Positions 35,674-48,200 of a DNA stretch of 64,000 bases are shown in pieces (the stretch's first letter is position 1; each line of letters opens with the position of its first letter). The notes beneath the pieces were generated by a model, which saw only the letters and a list, made by a program, of their open reading frames with translations, searched no databases and was not told the origin of the DNA. Made by a program: the position numbers and the translations under genes. This DNA comes from Punctularia strigosozonata HHB-11173 SS5 (taxonomy: Eukaryota; Basidiomycota; Agaricomycetes; Corticiales; Punctulariaceae), in NCBI RefSeq assembly GCF_000264995.1, contig NW_006767438.1:372001-436000 (forward strand). The letters are read 5' to 3'.

Positions 35674-38317
35674 ATGAAGCAACAAAGACCCAAAAGCAAG
35701 GGCAAACACAGCCCGGCCGACCACGACCCGCTCACGCAGGCCCTGCAGCCTCCGCCGGACGAGACCGAGCCACAGCGGCTGCTGCGGTTGCAGCACGAGG
35801 CTGCCGCCGCCGCGCGCTCCGCCCAGATCGACTCCGAGCTCGACCGACAACGCACCGCTGAGAAGAAGCGGGGCAAACCCGTCAAGCTCCTCCTGCTCGG
35901 TGCGTCAACGTCTTTCCAAAGTCTCCGTGTGGCGGTGCTGGACGCGATATGAACTCGTTCGGTAATGTCGCGCAGGTCAGAGCGAGAGCGGCAAGTCGAC
36001 CACACTCAAGAGTGAGCACGCCCGCTGCGGATCCTTGCACACAACGCGATACCATTACTGAGCGCATCGACAGACTTCCAGCTCAAAAACTCGCCCAAGG
36101 TACATCCGCGCCCACCTACTTCCACCTCGGACTTGTTCACCGACGCCCCTATGCTAGGTATTTCGTGCGGACCGCGCCGCTTGGCGTGCTGTCATTCAGC
36201 TCAACATTGTCCGCTCTGTCCGATTCGTTCTTGACACGCTCAGCGCTCCCTCGTCGTCACCGCAATTAACGCCCCACCAACGTCATCTCTGCTCGCGTCT
36301 TTCCTCTCCGCTCCAACACGTGGAAACCCTCCTCGTTCGAAAGCTGTCTGTAGACGCCTCTCTCTCCGAACCCGCCCTACTTGGCGCAGCAGCTACGTCG
36401 GTCGGCCGCCCCGACGGTCGACTCGTCCCGTTACAAAGTAAACACCCCCGTGATATCTGTGTCAACGTCAACGCCCGTTCCGGCTGGCACGGAGCCTTTG
36501 TTCCCAGCACTCACGACCATCACCATGACCGTTGGGAGAGCAACACCAGCACTGTCAACGACGGCGGCAGTCGCCGCGCAAGCATTGTCTCCTCTGCCTC
36601 GATCCCCGCTTCATCTGAAATAACGCGAGACGATACGGACCCAGATGGTCCTGCTGCGGTTCTTCATGCGTGCGCGGAGGACATGTCACGGCTGTACCGC
36701 GATCCGGTGATTCGCAGTGTACTACGCGAAAAGCAGGTCCAACTGGAAGACATGGGCGGTTTGTGAGTACCCTGTACAGCCCTGTGTTGCGCATGTGCGA
36801 TCGATAAAGTGACGCTTGACTGATGAACGTATCTTCTTCTGACGTTGGCAGCTTTCTCGATTGCGTAGAGCGCGTCACGGCGCCCGACTATATTCCGACG
36901 GATGGTACGCGGTGTCTGTCATTGGTGTCTATCGCGTACTGATACGCTCGCTTGTATCGTGGCGGCATACTCAGATGACATCCTGCGCGCACGTATCAAG
37001 ACGCTTGGCGTGTCCGAATACCGCTTCACGCTCGGCACGAACGGCAGCGTCGGCCGAGATTGGAGGGTGTACGACGTAGGCGGACATCGATCACTGGTGA
37101 GTTCACCTCGCGCACCCTTCCGCTCTCCCGTTCCGTCGGATATCGGGACGACGCGCCCTTTCCGCCATGCCTCGTTTATGAAGTTTCGTTTTATCTGATA
37201 CACGAGTATGGACTAACTGAGCTGACGATCGACAGCGAGGTATGCACTCTCGATAAACTCTATTGCGTCAACGTGCCCTCCTGACGTGCGATTTCGGTAA
37301 CTCCGCGCGTTGCTCGTGTGTGTAGCGGCGTGGGTACCGTTCTTTGACGATATGAAGTGAGTGCACGAATTCGGTTATAATTGCCTCGCGGTGGCTTTTG
37401 GGGACGTGGGCGGTGTGGTAACCACCTCCTTCCCTTTCATTCGTTCCTTCCCTACATTGATCCCCTTCATCTCCGAAATTAATATTGGGTCCCACCGCCA
37501 CAAGCAGCGCCTATGGCTTCGTCACCCTCCCTCGCGCCTTCTGTTTCTATGGTTTTGGAGCTCGGATGATCGCCCCGGGATCTGTTTATGGATTTGAATC
37601 TGACATCTCCCATTTTTGGTGCTTCTGTTGGCAGCGCGATCATCTTTCTTGCTCCTATGAGCGCGTTCGATCAGGTGCTCGAGGAGGATCACAGTGTCAA
37701 CCGTATAGTGCGTTGCCCTCTCTCATCGCGACACGCGTTTTCTGATCGCGCCCGTTTCCTTCTTTTGCAGGAAGACTCGGTGCTCCTCTGGAAGTCGATC
37801 GTGACCAATCCGCTGCTGGCGCATACCAACCTGGTCCTGTTCCTGAACAAGTCGGACATCCTCCGCGCGAAGCTCGCGGCGGGGATCAGGTTCGCGGATT
37901 ACGTCGTCTCGTACGGCGGGCGGCCGAACGATTTCGAGAGCGTGTCAAAATGTGAGCACCCCGGTCATCGTTTTCGATACATATATCACAAACCTTGTCT
38001 TCCTTACGGTGCTTTGCGCACGGTCCTTTTTCTCGAACTGACGTCATGAGCCCTGGATTGACTTGCGCCCCTTTTGCCCACTTCGCCGTCCCTAGATTTG
38101 AGGCGAAAATTCCATACGTTGCACAAGGAAAACTCGCCGGAGACGAGGCCGTTTTATTGCCATACGACTTGTGTCACCGTAGGTGTTGTTGATTTTCTCC
38201 TTGCTGATCATTATGCTGAAAGGGGCCTAGGATACGAAATCGACGTTTGTGATACTCGAAAACGTGCAAGACACCGTCATTCGGGATAATCTGAAGAGGA
38301 GCTATCTCATGGATTAG
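35674..38317 (+). CDS. Divergent G-protein alpha subunit
   Basis: Member of the expanded basidiomycete G-alpha family. ATG at 35674; about 450 residues from about nine exons. GTP-binding motifs seen: G1 GQSESGKST (exon 35976-36011), switch I RARIKTLGVSEYRF with the Arg and Thr retained, switch II YDVGGHRSL, G4 LFLNKSDIL and G5 TTCVT. The C-terminus reads DTVIRDNLKRSYLMD, the helix that contacts receptors. Three departures stand out. The switch-II glutamine is His. The N-terminus (MKQQRPKSKGKH) lacks Gly2 and the N-terminal cysteine used for lipid anchoring. A 4-base exon (CGAG, 37236-37239) is needed to join HRSL to RAAWVPFF. Two introns are long: 37097-37235 (139 bases) and 37357-37634 (278 bases). 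Function in signalling is inferred from family only. Confidence 0.88.
37236..37239 (+). other. Probable 4-base microexon of the G-alpha gene
   Basis: The upstream exon ends in phase 0 after CTG (37096, donor GTGAGT). The downstream exon starts CGGCGTGGG at 37326 and needs two bases to complete a codon. Here CGAG is flanked by GACAG and GTATGC. Inserting it gives CTG-CGA-GCG-GCG-TGG (LRAAW), the length and Arg position expected after switch II. Skipping it shifts the frame. Confidence 0.7.
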
Positions 38318-40145
38318 GCCTAGTAATCTCTCGTCAGTGGAGCGGTGGCGGGCTGGCGCGTTGCCAACCTTTTCCCAGAACGTCAGCGCCTCAGTACCCT
38401 CGTTTGTTGTTGTTCGATCGGTCATCTCGGACGTTCCCTCGTCATCGATTCTTCTCGTCGTCGGCATCCACAAGAGTGTTTGTATATTGCCATGTCGTCT
38501 GATTATCCCCCTTTGTCCTGTCATAGATGAAACGTCGCGTCATTTATACCTCTCCTCAATCGTGTCCACATTCCCCATATCTCATGCATCTTCTTTCGCG
38601 TTGCCGTTACATCTCCCATCCGTCATATGTCGCACATCTCTTGTTGTCGTGTTTTGGTTCACTTTTCTCCCGCTCCCGGTCAACCCTTGCGAATCCGGCT
38701 AGATAGAAGAAACATCTGATCAATATGCACAAAACTGTATTTGGTACGGGGTCGCGAGGCGTCCGCGGAATGCGTGCACATTGGAACGCCTTTTGTCTCG
38801 CACATTTGGAATTTAAGCGTGAGTGTAGTAGATCTTTACATGTACGGCTCGTTCACACACCGCGTCAGCGTATGGTAGGTCGCCGGTTTCCCATGTTCAT
38901 TCTGTCTGTCATGCTGTCCTGGGTGTGATTCTAGTCCTGGAGCGGGGCCCGGATCTCAACAGTGCATGTAAGTAAGGCCGCAGCTGGGGTTTGTACGGCG
39001 CAACGGGGCGACGTCAGCTTGGAGCGATCGTACGCTAGGGCTCTCAGCAGATGTCACGACACGGTCGTCGGGAATCCAGGGACGAGAAGAACCACCTAGC
39101 CCGCTCAGGTCATTGATAGATGGAGTTAGAGCGAAACATGCAGGAGAGACCCCCCCTGCGTGCTGGCACGGCGTCGGCGATACGGAGGGTACAGGGCGAG
39201 AACCGGTGCTTCCGTTTCGAGAGCTCGTATGTAACGAGGGAGTCCGATCTGCAAATGCTCGGGTTTCTGCAGATCGCGGCGCGTCGAACCGGTTAACGTT
39301 AGCGGGGGAAGATCAGAACGATGCCGTCATTTTTGGTCAATTCCAGTCAGGGCGATATGAGCCTTCGGTTGCCATGCCTCGTTTCGGGGGTGTTTAAGTT
39401 GGCCAGGGTATCAGGCCGCATCGTATGTATTAGTAGTAGCCGGTTGCGTCGTTGACTAAGACCGGGGACGTGTTGCATGAAACCCGCATCCGGAGATATG
39501 TCGGACGGCCGGATCCGCTGCTCTGCAGCTGTACAGGGGATGAATTGCGGTGTGGAACGGCAACGGTGCAAGGACGAGCAAGGGCATATGGCTTTTTGTT
39601 TCTGCGTTTCCGGCGTGGGCGATATTATCCGCTGCTTTGAGTGTGAGAAATGGGACGGACACCTGGAGGGCCGGGACCTGTGGCGTAACTAGCAAGAACC
39701 AAGCGTGCGAAATCCACAGCCGACGGCAACACCGGTACCGAGCGCTTGGCCCGCTGGTTTGTACGATGACCATTTCGTCTCCCCCACGAGCCACAGCAGA
39801 GGTGTTATCCAGCAACGAAACGACTGTCGTTGGTCGAATGTTCCGGACAATGCATGGATTGCTCATGGCCCCTTGGCCGTGAGGAAGATGACGAGCGCAT
39901 TGCACGACGCACGTGCTAGATAATGGGGGCCGTCCGCGCTAGTCCTCAGGCGAGAAGATGCACGCGATCTGCAAGCACTGGCTGCGGCGCTCTTGGTGTT
40001 GCACTTACGCCGAGCCTAACGTCGAACGAACTCTGTCCATGATATTCCATTCGCCGCGAACCCCGGGTTATGCACCGCAATGCATACTGGCCATGTACAA
40101 GATACCGCGCGCGTATCGCAAGCCGCGACATCGGCAAGTAGGGCC
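38318..40145. other. Gene-poor 1.8-kb stretch
   Basis: Between the G-alpha 3' end and the methyltransferase start. The first 400 bases are T-rich 3' sequence. Open frames at 39450-39900 on both strands overlap and carry no motif. Nothing supportable. Confidence 0.4.
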
Positions 40146-42137
40146 ATGACGTCTCCCGCGAGCTCACTGAGACGCCTCCTCGCCGTCATATCTGCGGCCA
40201 TAGACGACGTCGAGGCGCAGTACACCAGCGCGAACGTTACATTCCCCTCTTTGGACGCGCCGTTCGATCCGTCTAGTCCAGCAGAGGAGCGGAGCACTGA
40301 GCCGGATGTCGCTCGGAGCCTGTCTCTCATTGTTTCTGCAGCGGCCCAGCTTGCGGCAGCGTGCAAGGTACCGGCCATAGCTATCATGGAGCACGCTCTC
40401 GCGGTTAGTCGCTCGTTCTTCAGACGAGATGGCGCACCGGCTGAAAGGGCGGTGTGCCTTCCAGTACCACCTCCCGTCGGTCTTGCAGACGGTGCTTGTG
40501 GGCAACGTAGCCGAACTCCTGCGAGAAGCAGGACCGGAGGTACGCCATTATCACAATTCGCCATGCTTCGAGCCAACTTACCTATGAACTCCTCATATCA
40601 TAGGGCCTATCCTCTTCTCATATGTCCAAGAAAAATGGGATAGACTCCGACAAGCTGTGTAGGTTTCATATCTGCACAACGCAGCCGCCATTTAGCTGAG
40701 GGCTTCAATGAACAGCTAGGTGCCTCCGCCTGCTAGCGACGCACCACATCTTCCGCGAAATCCAACCGGACGTCTGGACGCACAATAGGCTATCGTCCAT
40801 GCTCGACACGGGAAAGTCGTCCACCGAGCTGTTCTCGCAGTCAGTCCTGCACCCGATATAGAGCCGTTTTCAAGGTTCCTCATGTGATCATGCGCTCTAA
40901 CAGGGACCGCGCCCTCAAATACCAAGGCACCGGCGGCCTCGCCGCCTTCGTCGAGCACGCGTACGAGCCTCCCCGCCCCATGGCTCTTTCATGCGCGCTA
41001 ACACTCCAACCGAGCAGCACCGACGAGTTCTTCCGCGTCTCCATCGTTCTCCCCGAACACCTCACCGCATCGGTCCCCACCACAACCGCCTACCCAACCG
41101 CTTTCAACCGCGCGTTCGACACCCCGCTCGACCTCTTCTCGTGGTACGCCCTCCCGGCGCACTCGCTCCGTCGGGCCCGGTTCGACGTCGCCATGACCGG
41201 CCTCAGCCGGCTCGACCACGGCGACTCGATCCTGCGCGGGTTTCCCTGGGAGTCGCTCGGCGAGGGCGCGAAGGTGGTCGACGTCGGCGCCGGCGCGGGC
41301 AGCCTCAGTCTCGCGGTCGCGAAGGCCCATCCTAGCTTGCGGCTCGTGGTGCAGGACTTGCCAAACGTGATCGAGGGCTCCGCGAAGCAGGTGCGTCGAC
41401 TCGCATTTCATTTCTTGCTAGTCCGGTGCTACAACGTGCTCCATACAGTTTTGGGGCGACCGCATGCCAGAATCGCTCTCTTCCGGTCAGGTCGTCCTCC
41501 AAGGTAAAAATACCTGCCACTCCGCGTCCTCCCCTCTCGCCTTACCTCGCTCACGTCCGCTGCCACCTCGTCCACACAGGCCACGACTTCTTCGCCCCTC
41601 AATCCGCGCAAAACACGGACGCCTCCCTCTTCGTCCTCCGCATGGTCCTGCACGACTGGCCCGCCTCCAAAGCCACCGCCATCCTCCGGCACCTCCGCGC
41701 CGCGTCAACACCGCACCGCACCAAGCTGCTCGTGGTGGAGAACATGCCCCGGTACGCGTGCAGGGGTTCCACCGCGGGCACCGGCGAAGACGGGGAAGAT
41801 CAAGGCGCCGCCGTACCGGAGCCCCTGTTGGGCAACGGCGGGTACGCGGCGGCGATGGCGTACTTGATGGACCTCCAGGTACGTTCTACAGACATCTCGA
41901 GCGCGCGACGCGCACCCCTCACGTTTCCGCCCACGGCTAGATGATGCTCATAGACGGACACGAACGCACCATCGGCGATTTCCGGCGGATCACCGCCGAC
42001 TCGGGGTGGAAGATCGTCCGCGTCTACAGTCCGTCAGGTCAGTCAGTAAATCTGTCGCGAACTACAGCGCGCTTAAACTCACCGCACGACACAACGCAGG
42101 TTCGAACTTCAAGCACATACTTGCGGAGGCGATTTGA
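40146..42137 (+). CDS. SAM-dependent O-methyltransferase (plant/COMT type)
   Basis: Transfers methyl from SAM to a hydroxyl of a small, often aromatic, molecule. The ATG at 40146 gives MTSPASSLRRLLAVISAAID. The intron 40404-40464 joins AIMEHALA to YHLPSVLQTVLVGNVAELLR of the N-terminal dimerisation domain. Later come HLTASVPTTTAYPTAFNRAF and DTPLDLFSWY. The Rossmann domain has the glycine-rich SAM loop VVDVGAGAGSLSLAVAKAHP. The catalytic histidine region is RMVLHDWPASKA, followed by LLVVENMP and a last exon ending SNFKHILAEAI. The first intron was chosen over a shorter one because only it restores the family pattern. No other pathway genes lie beside it, so the substrate is unknown. It is convergent with OLE1. 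Confidence 0.85.
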
Positions 42138-42470
42138 TCGACTGCATTCACTTACGAGTATTAGTAACAACATCCCGAATGTACAATTGTAGCAGCATCT
42201 TATCTCCATCGGACGATTCATAGCACTCGAAACGTGCTGAATGCAAAGGCATAAAAATTCGTATTGGATCGCTACCGTCTGTCTATAAACGACTCCCCTC
42301 TACAACGCGAACGCCGCACGACGCGACGCGACGTCACCTACCCTTTACCACCTATATTGTCTCATTAACTATATCTACAATTGCGCGAGCGGTAGTCCCG
42401 GATTGAAACACAGAAAGCATCAGAAAAGCACACAACGACACACGACGACGACATGAGTACGAGTCCCCCT
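42138..42470. other. Intergenic stretch between convergent genes
   Basis: Short AT-rich 3' sequence shared by the methyltransferase and OLE1 ends; no gene seen. Confidence 0.45.
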
Positions 42471-44052
42471 CTATCCGAGGAGACCCGCCTCGCCGTCGGA
42501 AAGCGCGCTGGACGAGTAGTTGCCCATCTCGCTGTACCGCGCGATGCGCAGCCGTTGGGCGGGCGGGATAGTCTTCTCGTCGAGGCCGTGTGGGTGGCCG
42601 CCGTGGAGGATGCCGACGCGCTTCATCGAGAGCAACTGCAAAGAAAGAGAGGAGATGAGCCTCCAGGAATCACCGCACATATCGGGGGCGCAGCGAAAAC
42701 TCACGTTATGCGCCGCGTTCGAATGGTCGTACACGCCGCCGAAGAACGCCGTGGTGGCATCCTTGCCGATGTACTTGACGATGAGGTGCCGTCCACCGGG
42801 GTGCTCGTCCATGAAATCGCTGAGGTCGTGGATGAAGCCGGCGATGAGAATGAGCGGCCGCTTCGCCGCTTGGTCCTGGAAACTTTCCCAGCTGATCACA
42901 GGCAGATCGGTTTCCGGCGCCGCCCACGTAATCGTCTCCTGCACCTCGCGCAGGCGCTTGAGCTGCATCGTCAGCTGCCCCTTGCGCACTTCGTTGTCCG
43001 GGAACTGCTTGAGGTGGCTCGCGAGCCCGAGCTTGTGGCAGACCCAGATGAACCACTTCGTGGGGTCGTACTGGTACCACTTGATCGCGTTCCGGTAGTC
43101 CATCGGGAACTGGTGGTGGAAGTTGTGGTAGCCCTCGCCGATGGTGACGAACGCGGTAATCATGTGGTCCCGCGGGGTATGCTTGTCGTCGAACGGCGTC
43201 TCGCCGAGCCAGTGAGCGAGCGAGTTGACGCAGAAGGTGCTGTGGTGGACGAAGAGCAGCCGTGCGGCGCCCGCGAAGAAGTAGCCGCCGATGAAGTCGC
43301 CCCAGAGCAGGCCGGGGATGATCGTCGGAACGAGGAAACCCATGACGATGATCAGCTTCACGTAGTGCTTGTGCTGCCATCGCACGACGGGGTTCTTGCT
43401 CAGATCGGAAATGTCGGCGACGCCGGGCTTGCGCCGCGGCTTGATGAGCATCCAGCCGATATGCGACCAGAAGAAGCCGCGGTGGGCGTTGTACGGGTCA
43501 AGATCGGTGTCGGTGTAGCGGTGGTGCGCGCGATGGCCGCGCGACCACCATTTGATGGAACCCTCGACTGCACCGGAACCCGCAAGCGCAAGCGCGTACT
43601 GGAGGGGAAGGGACGCGTTGTAAGAGCGATGGGCCCATAGGCGGTGGTAACCCGCGGTGATGCCGAGTCCAGTGACGAAGTAATAGAGCACCGCGAAGAT
43701 GGCTGTCTTCGTCTGGAGGGGGACGTACAGGGCACCGTATATGGTCATCGCCGGCACGAGGGTGAGGACGAGGACCGAAATCCACTCGAGCTCCTTGTAC
43801 CAGTTGGCCCAGGTGACGGGAGGGAGTGGCTTCTGGTTCCTGCAAAGAAACATTATCATCTGCCTTCGATCCAAAGCACGTCAAGGTCGCGTACCTCAGA
43901 GTGTATGCCACGTAGTTGTCGGGAATGTTGATGTCGGCCGGAGTATCGGTAGGCACGACCGGCTTCGGAAACTCCTTCGAGTCCTGAGCCTTGTCCACAG
44001 GGAGAGGCGTGATCCGCGCCGCTGGGGCGGGTGCTGAAGCCGCGGTAGACAT
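42471..44052 (-). CDS. OLE1: Stearoyl-CoA delta-9 desaturase with C-terminal cytochrome b5
   Basis: Endoplasmic reticulum enzyme that makes palmitoleoyl- and oleoyl-CoA. Three exons: the first (MSTAASAPAPAARITPLPVD, ATG at 44052), a long central exon and a short last exon, with introns near 43850-43900 and 42640-42705. The three di-iron histidine boxes are present: GYHRLWAHRSY, SRGHRAHHRYTD and EGYHNFHHQFPMDYRN. Four hydrophobic helices flank them, including ILVLTLVPAMTIYGALYV-type sequence. The fused cytochrome b5 carries the haem motif DFMDEHPGGRHLIVKYIG, as in yeast Ole1. The protein ends SSALSDGEAGLLG. About 485 residues, normal for fungal OLE1. A TATA motif sits about 105 bases upstream. 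The long plus-strand open frame over this gene is a shadow. Confidence 0.95.
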
Positions 44053-45208
44053 CCCAGTCGTATGCGCTCGGCGCTAGACACGAGTGCTTGAGGGGGGTCG
44101 GGGAGGAAGGAGGGGAACGGAAAATCCAACGAGCAACGGGAGGCAGCGGCCGGAAAGTTTATATATTCGAAACGTTGGGGCGGCGACGTAGTGGCGCCCA
44201 CCACTTCTTTGGGGAACGCGTGTTCTCGCCTCTTCGTTGCCGGCGCCCATGGCTCCAGCCTCTTTCGTGCCTCTGTGTCGTCGCTCCCGGCAGCTTGCCG
44301 TTGCGAGATAGTAAGTAGTACGACCGATTCACCTATCGTACTTGGACGGAGGCATGGGATTCTGCAAGTCCCTAACAAGATCATGGCGCTTGCGGCTGAA
44401 CGCGCCGCATGTGATAAAACGGCTGCCCTAACCCGCCTGGGGACTAAGTATGACATAATTGCTCGCTTCAGCTTCAAGCTTTTGTCTGGCATCTGCATCA
44501 AACCCTGCTGCGGGTGGAGACATCGCGTGGAATCACCAGACAAGAAGTGTACTTAACTCTGATCGCAACCGACCACAGATGCGTAGGATCATCCACACCG
44601 GCGCAGTGGCGAATGTCAGCAGCCACACCACACTGGGCCAGCCAGCTGCACGCGGCTTCGCTGCCGGTTGCATTCCCACCTCACCCACACCATGCACTCG
44701 TGAATGCCTATGCGCATGTGCTATACCGTGTTAGGCCACGGCCCAACGCACATGTATTATCGGTTGCGGTCTGCGCGAGTACAAATACACGTTACTTTTT
44801 TCTATCCATGCGTGCACGGTCTCGTTGCGTGGGGGATGGGGGCGCGGGGGGAAAGGAAAAACGATCGAGCGTCTTGTCTTCGGATCCTGGAAAGCATAAC
44901 GACGATGGGCAGCGACGAACAGCGGGGAAGCGCAGCGAAAGAGGGACAGCATGGAGAAAGCCATTGCGAAGAGAACATTCTGGACGGCGTCGATGAACAT
45001 GGAGGGCATTATACGCTCGCCGAGCGACGATGGTTATCGTAACAGCGTGAAGGTGAAAGAAAGGTCGAGAGGAGAAATGCCTTTGGGGCTTGAGTGGGTG
45101 CAAGAAAGATTCCGTCCGAGCGGGTTGTGAGGTCCATGATAATGATACAGGAAACAATTGCGCTGACAATCTTGCAGAAGAGGAGCTGCGAGCCTGAACG
45201 TGCGAATC
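44053..45208. other. Intergenic stretch: OLE1 promoter and 3' side of the RING-RRM gene
   Basis: Besides the TATA motif no element could be supported. Open frames at 44460-45170 on both strands lack motifs and start or end in low-complexity sequence. Confidence 0.4.
44158..44165 (-). promoter_or_regulatory. Probable TATA box of OLE1
   Basis: TATATAAA on the minus strand, about 105 bases upstream of the OLE1 ATG at 44052. Confidence 0.5.
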
Positions 45209-48200
45209 TTAATGACCAGACAGCATCTCGAGCCTTTCCGCCAGCGCCTGCACGAGCCCGGAGTCGACCCCGTACTCGCGCGCAAGCTGGTCGATGGCCA
45301 TGCCCTGCACAGGAAGCGGCGGGTAATGCACGTTCTGGGGCGCATTGGGCACGAAGTGCCGCTCCGGGCTAATGTGCACGTAATGGCGCTCGGGGCTGAT
45401 CTGCGGGTAGCGGCGCTCGGGCACCACACGCGGAAGCGCGCGTGCATAGGCGATCTCCGGCGACTGCGATAGTTGGCGGTAACGGCGTTCGGGGGTCGGA
45501 ACGGCGTACGGAACTGGCGCGCTCGGAATGCGCTGGCGCGGTTGATGGGCAGGGCTGGAGGAGACGACGTACGAAGCAGAAGGATGGCGGGGCGCAGAGT
45601 ACGCGGCGATGATAGCGGGATCGGCAGGGACGGGCTTGGTGGACAAATCAGATGATTCGAGCAACTTCTGTGTCGTCGGCCCGCCCACGTTGACAACCTC
45701 CTGGAGTTGCTGGGGAGTGAACGCTGTTAAGATAGGTCAGCATCACGACCGAAAAGCGAGCACGATATGCTTACCCTTGCATCGGAGAGCGGTCATGATC
45801 AGTTCCGATAGCAACTCGGGGTAGTCGGACATGGGGTTATCTTGGGCACGTTCGTTCAAGATATGAATCGCCGCTGTAACGGGGAGGTTCAGTCTTTACG
45901 GTGCGAAAGCGGGGCTCGCTCCTTACTGATAGCGAGCTCATGGAGTTTGTCCCTCAGTGCAGCTGTCCAGAAAACCGCGCTGTCAACATCCGCAGGGAAC
46001 TTGGCCAGGATGCTAATCAAAGAATGGAAGGGCAGCGATGGCACTTTGAGGAAGTGAGACTAAGAATTGTTCGTAAACGTATCGCTCAGAGTAAAGGAAT
46101 TTCGACTTACATCTGGCGAACGGATCAGGTGCATTAACGAGGTAAGCTCGCCGTCCGAGATCAACCCGTTTTCAAGAGCTGCGACAATATGCTCATTTGC
46201 CAAGCCCTGCAGGGATGGTCGGCACCCGTCGAAATGGCCTTGCCAACCAGGGAACAGCTGCACCTCTAGTCAGTCACCGTACGAGTCGATGTCGCGCAGG
46301 GGAGAACTTACCGCCTTCATCAATTCCGACTGGCTGGTCCTCGTCACGGTGACGCCGCGAGCCCGCTTGCCTTTGCCAAGCACCGAGTTCTGGGCGGTCC
46401 TCAAGGCAGCCTTGGCGCTTTCTTCGGAGGAAAGCTCCACATATGCATGACTGAGCGTCTTGCCCTTGCGATCAAGCAGCACATGGACGCGCTCAACCTC
46501 AGGGTTCTTGAGCCAAGCGCGAATCTGCGGCGGAGTGATGTCCTGCGTTGGCGTGTCAGACTCGGTCTCATCACAAGCGGAGCGATAGATAACTCACCCA
46601 TGGGACATTATCAATCCGAAGGACTACGCATTCTCCGCCGCGAAGCTGCCTTCCCATCACTGGAGTGGAAGTCATAGCGCCACGGGCAGGGGAAGCGTGG
46701 TCATATATACTACCACCATTGCTAACCTTCCTCTCCGATGTCGCGGACTTGTCGAACGCGCTCGGCAGGAGAATGGAATGATTGGCACTCGGGACCCTGC
46801 TCCGCGTCCCGCTAGTCGCTCTGCTGCGCGAGGGCGGCGTGGACGTAGCGCTGCTTGGGGTTCCAGATGTGTCGCCAGAGGTGTTGCCCACTTGGAGGTG
46901 GAAGTTTTCTACAGCCTCGTTACAAACGGCGCACCGCATGTCCTTCTCTCCGACGATGTTCAGAGCACTGGTCAAACAAGCCGAACAGACTTCATGCCCG
47001 CAGGGGTCAAGTATCGCCAGCTTGCGCGTCTCGAGGCCACACACGGCGCACGAGGGCTCATCCAGAGGAGGGGCAGGCAGCTCCTCGTTGCCATGCTGCA
47101 AGTCAAGGGTACCAACATCGTAGAAGGTATGAAGACGCGGGTCCAGATGACGGTCCTGGAACTGGGGCTCTATCATGGGAGCGAGGGGGACATGGAACGG
47201 ATCGGCGTCATTGGAAGTCATAGAGTCGTCGAATCCCATGTCAACGGACTCCAGCTCGAAATAGCGCTCCGGATGATATGATACGGAACTGCCGAAGTCA
47301 TCTTCATCAATATCGAAAAGGTGCGCAGCAGGAACCTGGGAAACAATCAATGGTATGAACACCATCAATTTAGTGCAGCCTTACTTGAGTGAGATTACGT
47401 TTTCTTGGTACTGGGTCTGTGGAAATCCCCTTTTGCTTCAGCCTACTAATGATCGTTGCATTTGGAGGCGGGGTGTTGAGAGTTGAAATGGTGGATAGCG
47501 AACGGCGATCGGGAGTTCTCGTTATCATAGCCTGCCTTGCATTGGTGGACTTCGGACGATACGATTCTGGCGTTGACGGAGCTTGAGTCTGAGAAATTGA
47601 ATGCGACCGGCAGCGTCTCTGCGTCGACATGAACGGAGCAGGCAAGAGCTCTGCGCAGAACGCCATTGAGATATCAATATCGCGTGAAGAGTTTCAAAAA
47701 TTCCAGACACTCACGGTCTTCGCTGGAGCGACGGCGATGTGTATTGCCTGCATGAGATATTGAGTCTTGTGCGCGCTTGTCATGGAGAATATACCAACCT
47801 TCGGTTCTTCCATATTCGTCATCTACAAGTGCGCCAAAAAATGAGACCCAGGACGAGCCAATATCCGCCTGCTGGGCGCATATATGCACATACCTTCGTC
47901 GTCGCCGAACTGAGACTCAGCGCTCGCTACTCTAATGCCGTTCTCCGACGCTCGAGTCCGCCAATTCTCGGCTGCATCCGCAATACTCTTGTTCTTCCTG
48001 TGTACCGCCAATGGGATTTCGGGCGATACGCTCAATCCCGTACGAACACCAGCGAAGGACTGCGAGTGAATAGGCGTCACGAGTATAGATGCGTTGGAAG
48101 ACTCCGTCGCAAAGGATCGGTTACCGCCGTCCAGCGCATAATGATACGGGGTTGAGGCCGTGCTCGCGGGCGTTAGCGGCGACCTGAGGATGTTTTCACG

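Noticed and set aside
40404-40423. 20-base intron in the methyltransferase
   Set aside because: Too short for splicing. A 61-base intron with the same donor (40404-40464) restores the expected protein.
42453-43640. 395-codon plus-strand open frame
   Set aside because: It lies antisense to OLE1, whose histidine boxes and haem motif are unmistakable. The plus frame is an Arg/Val/Glu-rich shadow of strong codon bias.
40146-44052. Methyltransferase plus desaturase as a biosynthetic cluster
   Set aside because: No polyketide, peptide or terpene synthase, P450 or transporter lies nearby, and OLE1 with its b5 domain is the housekeeping delta-9 desaturase.
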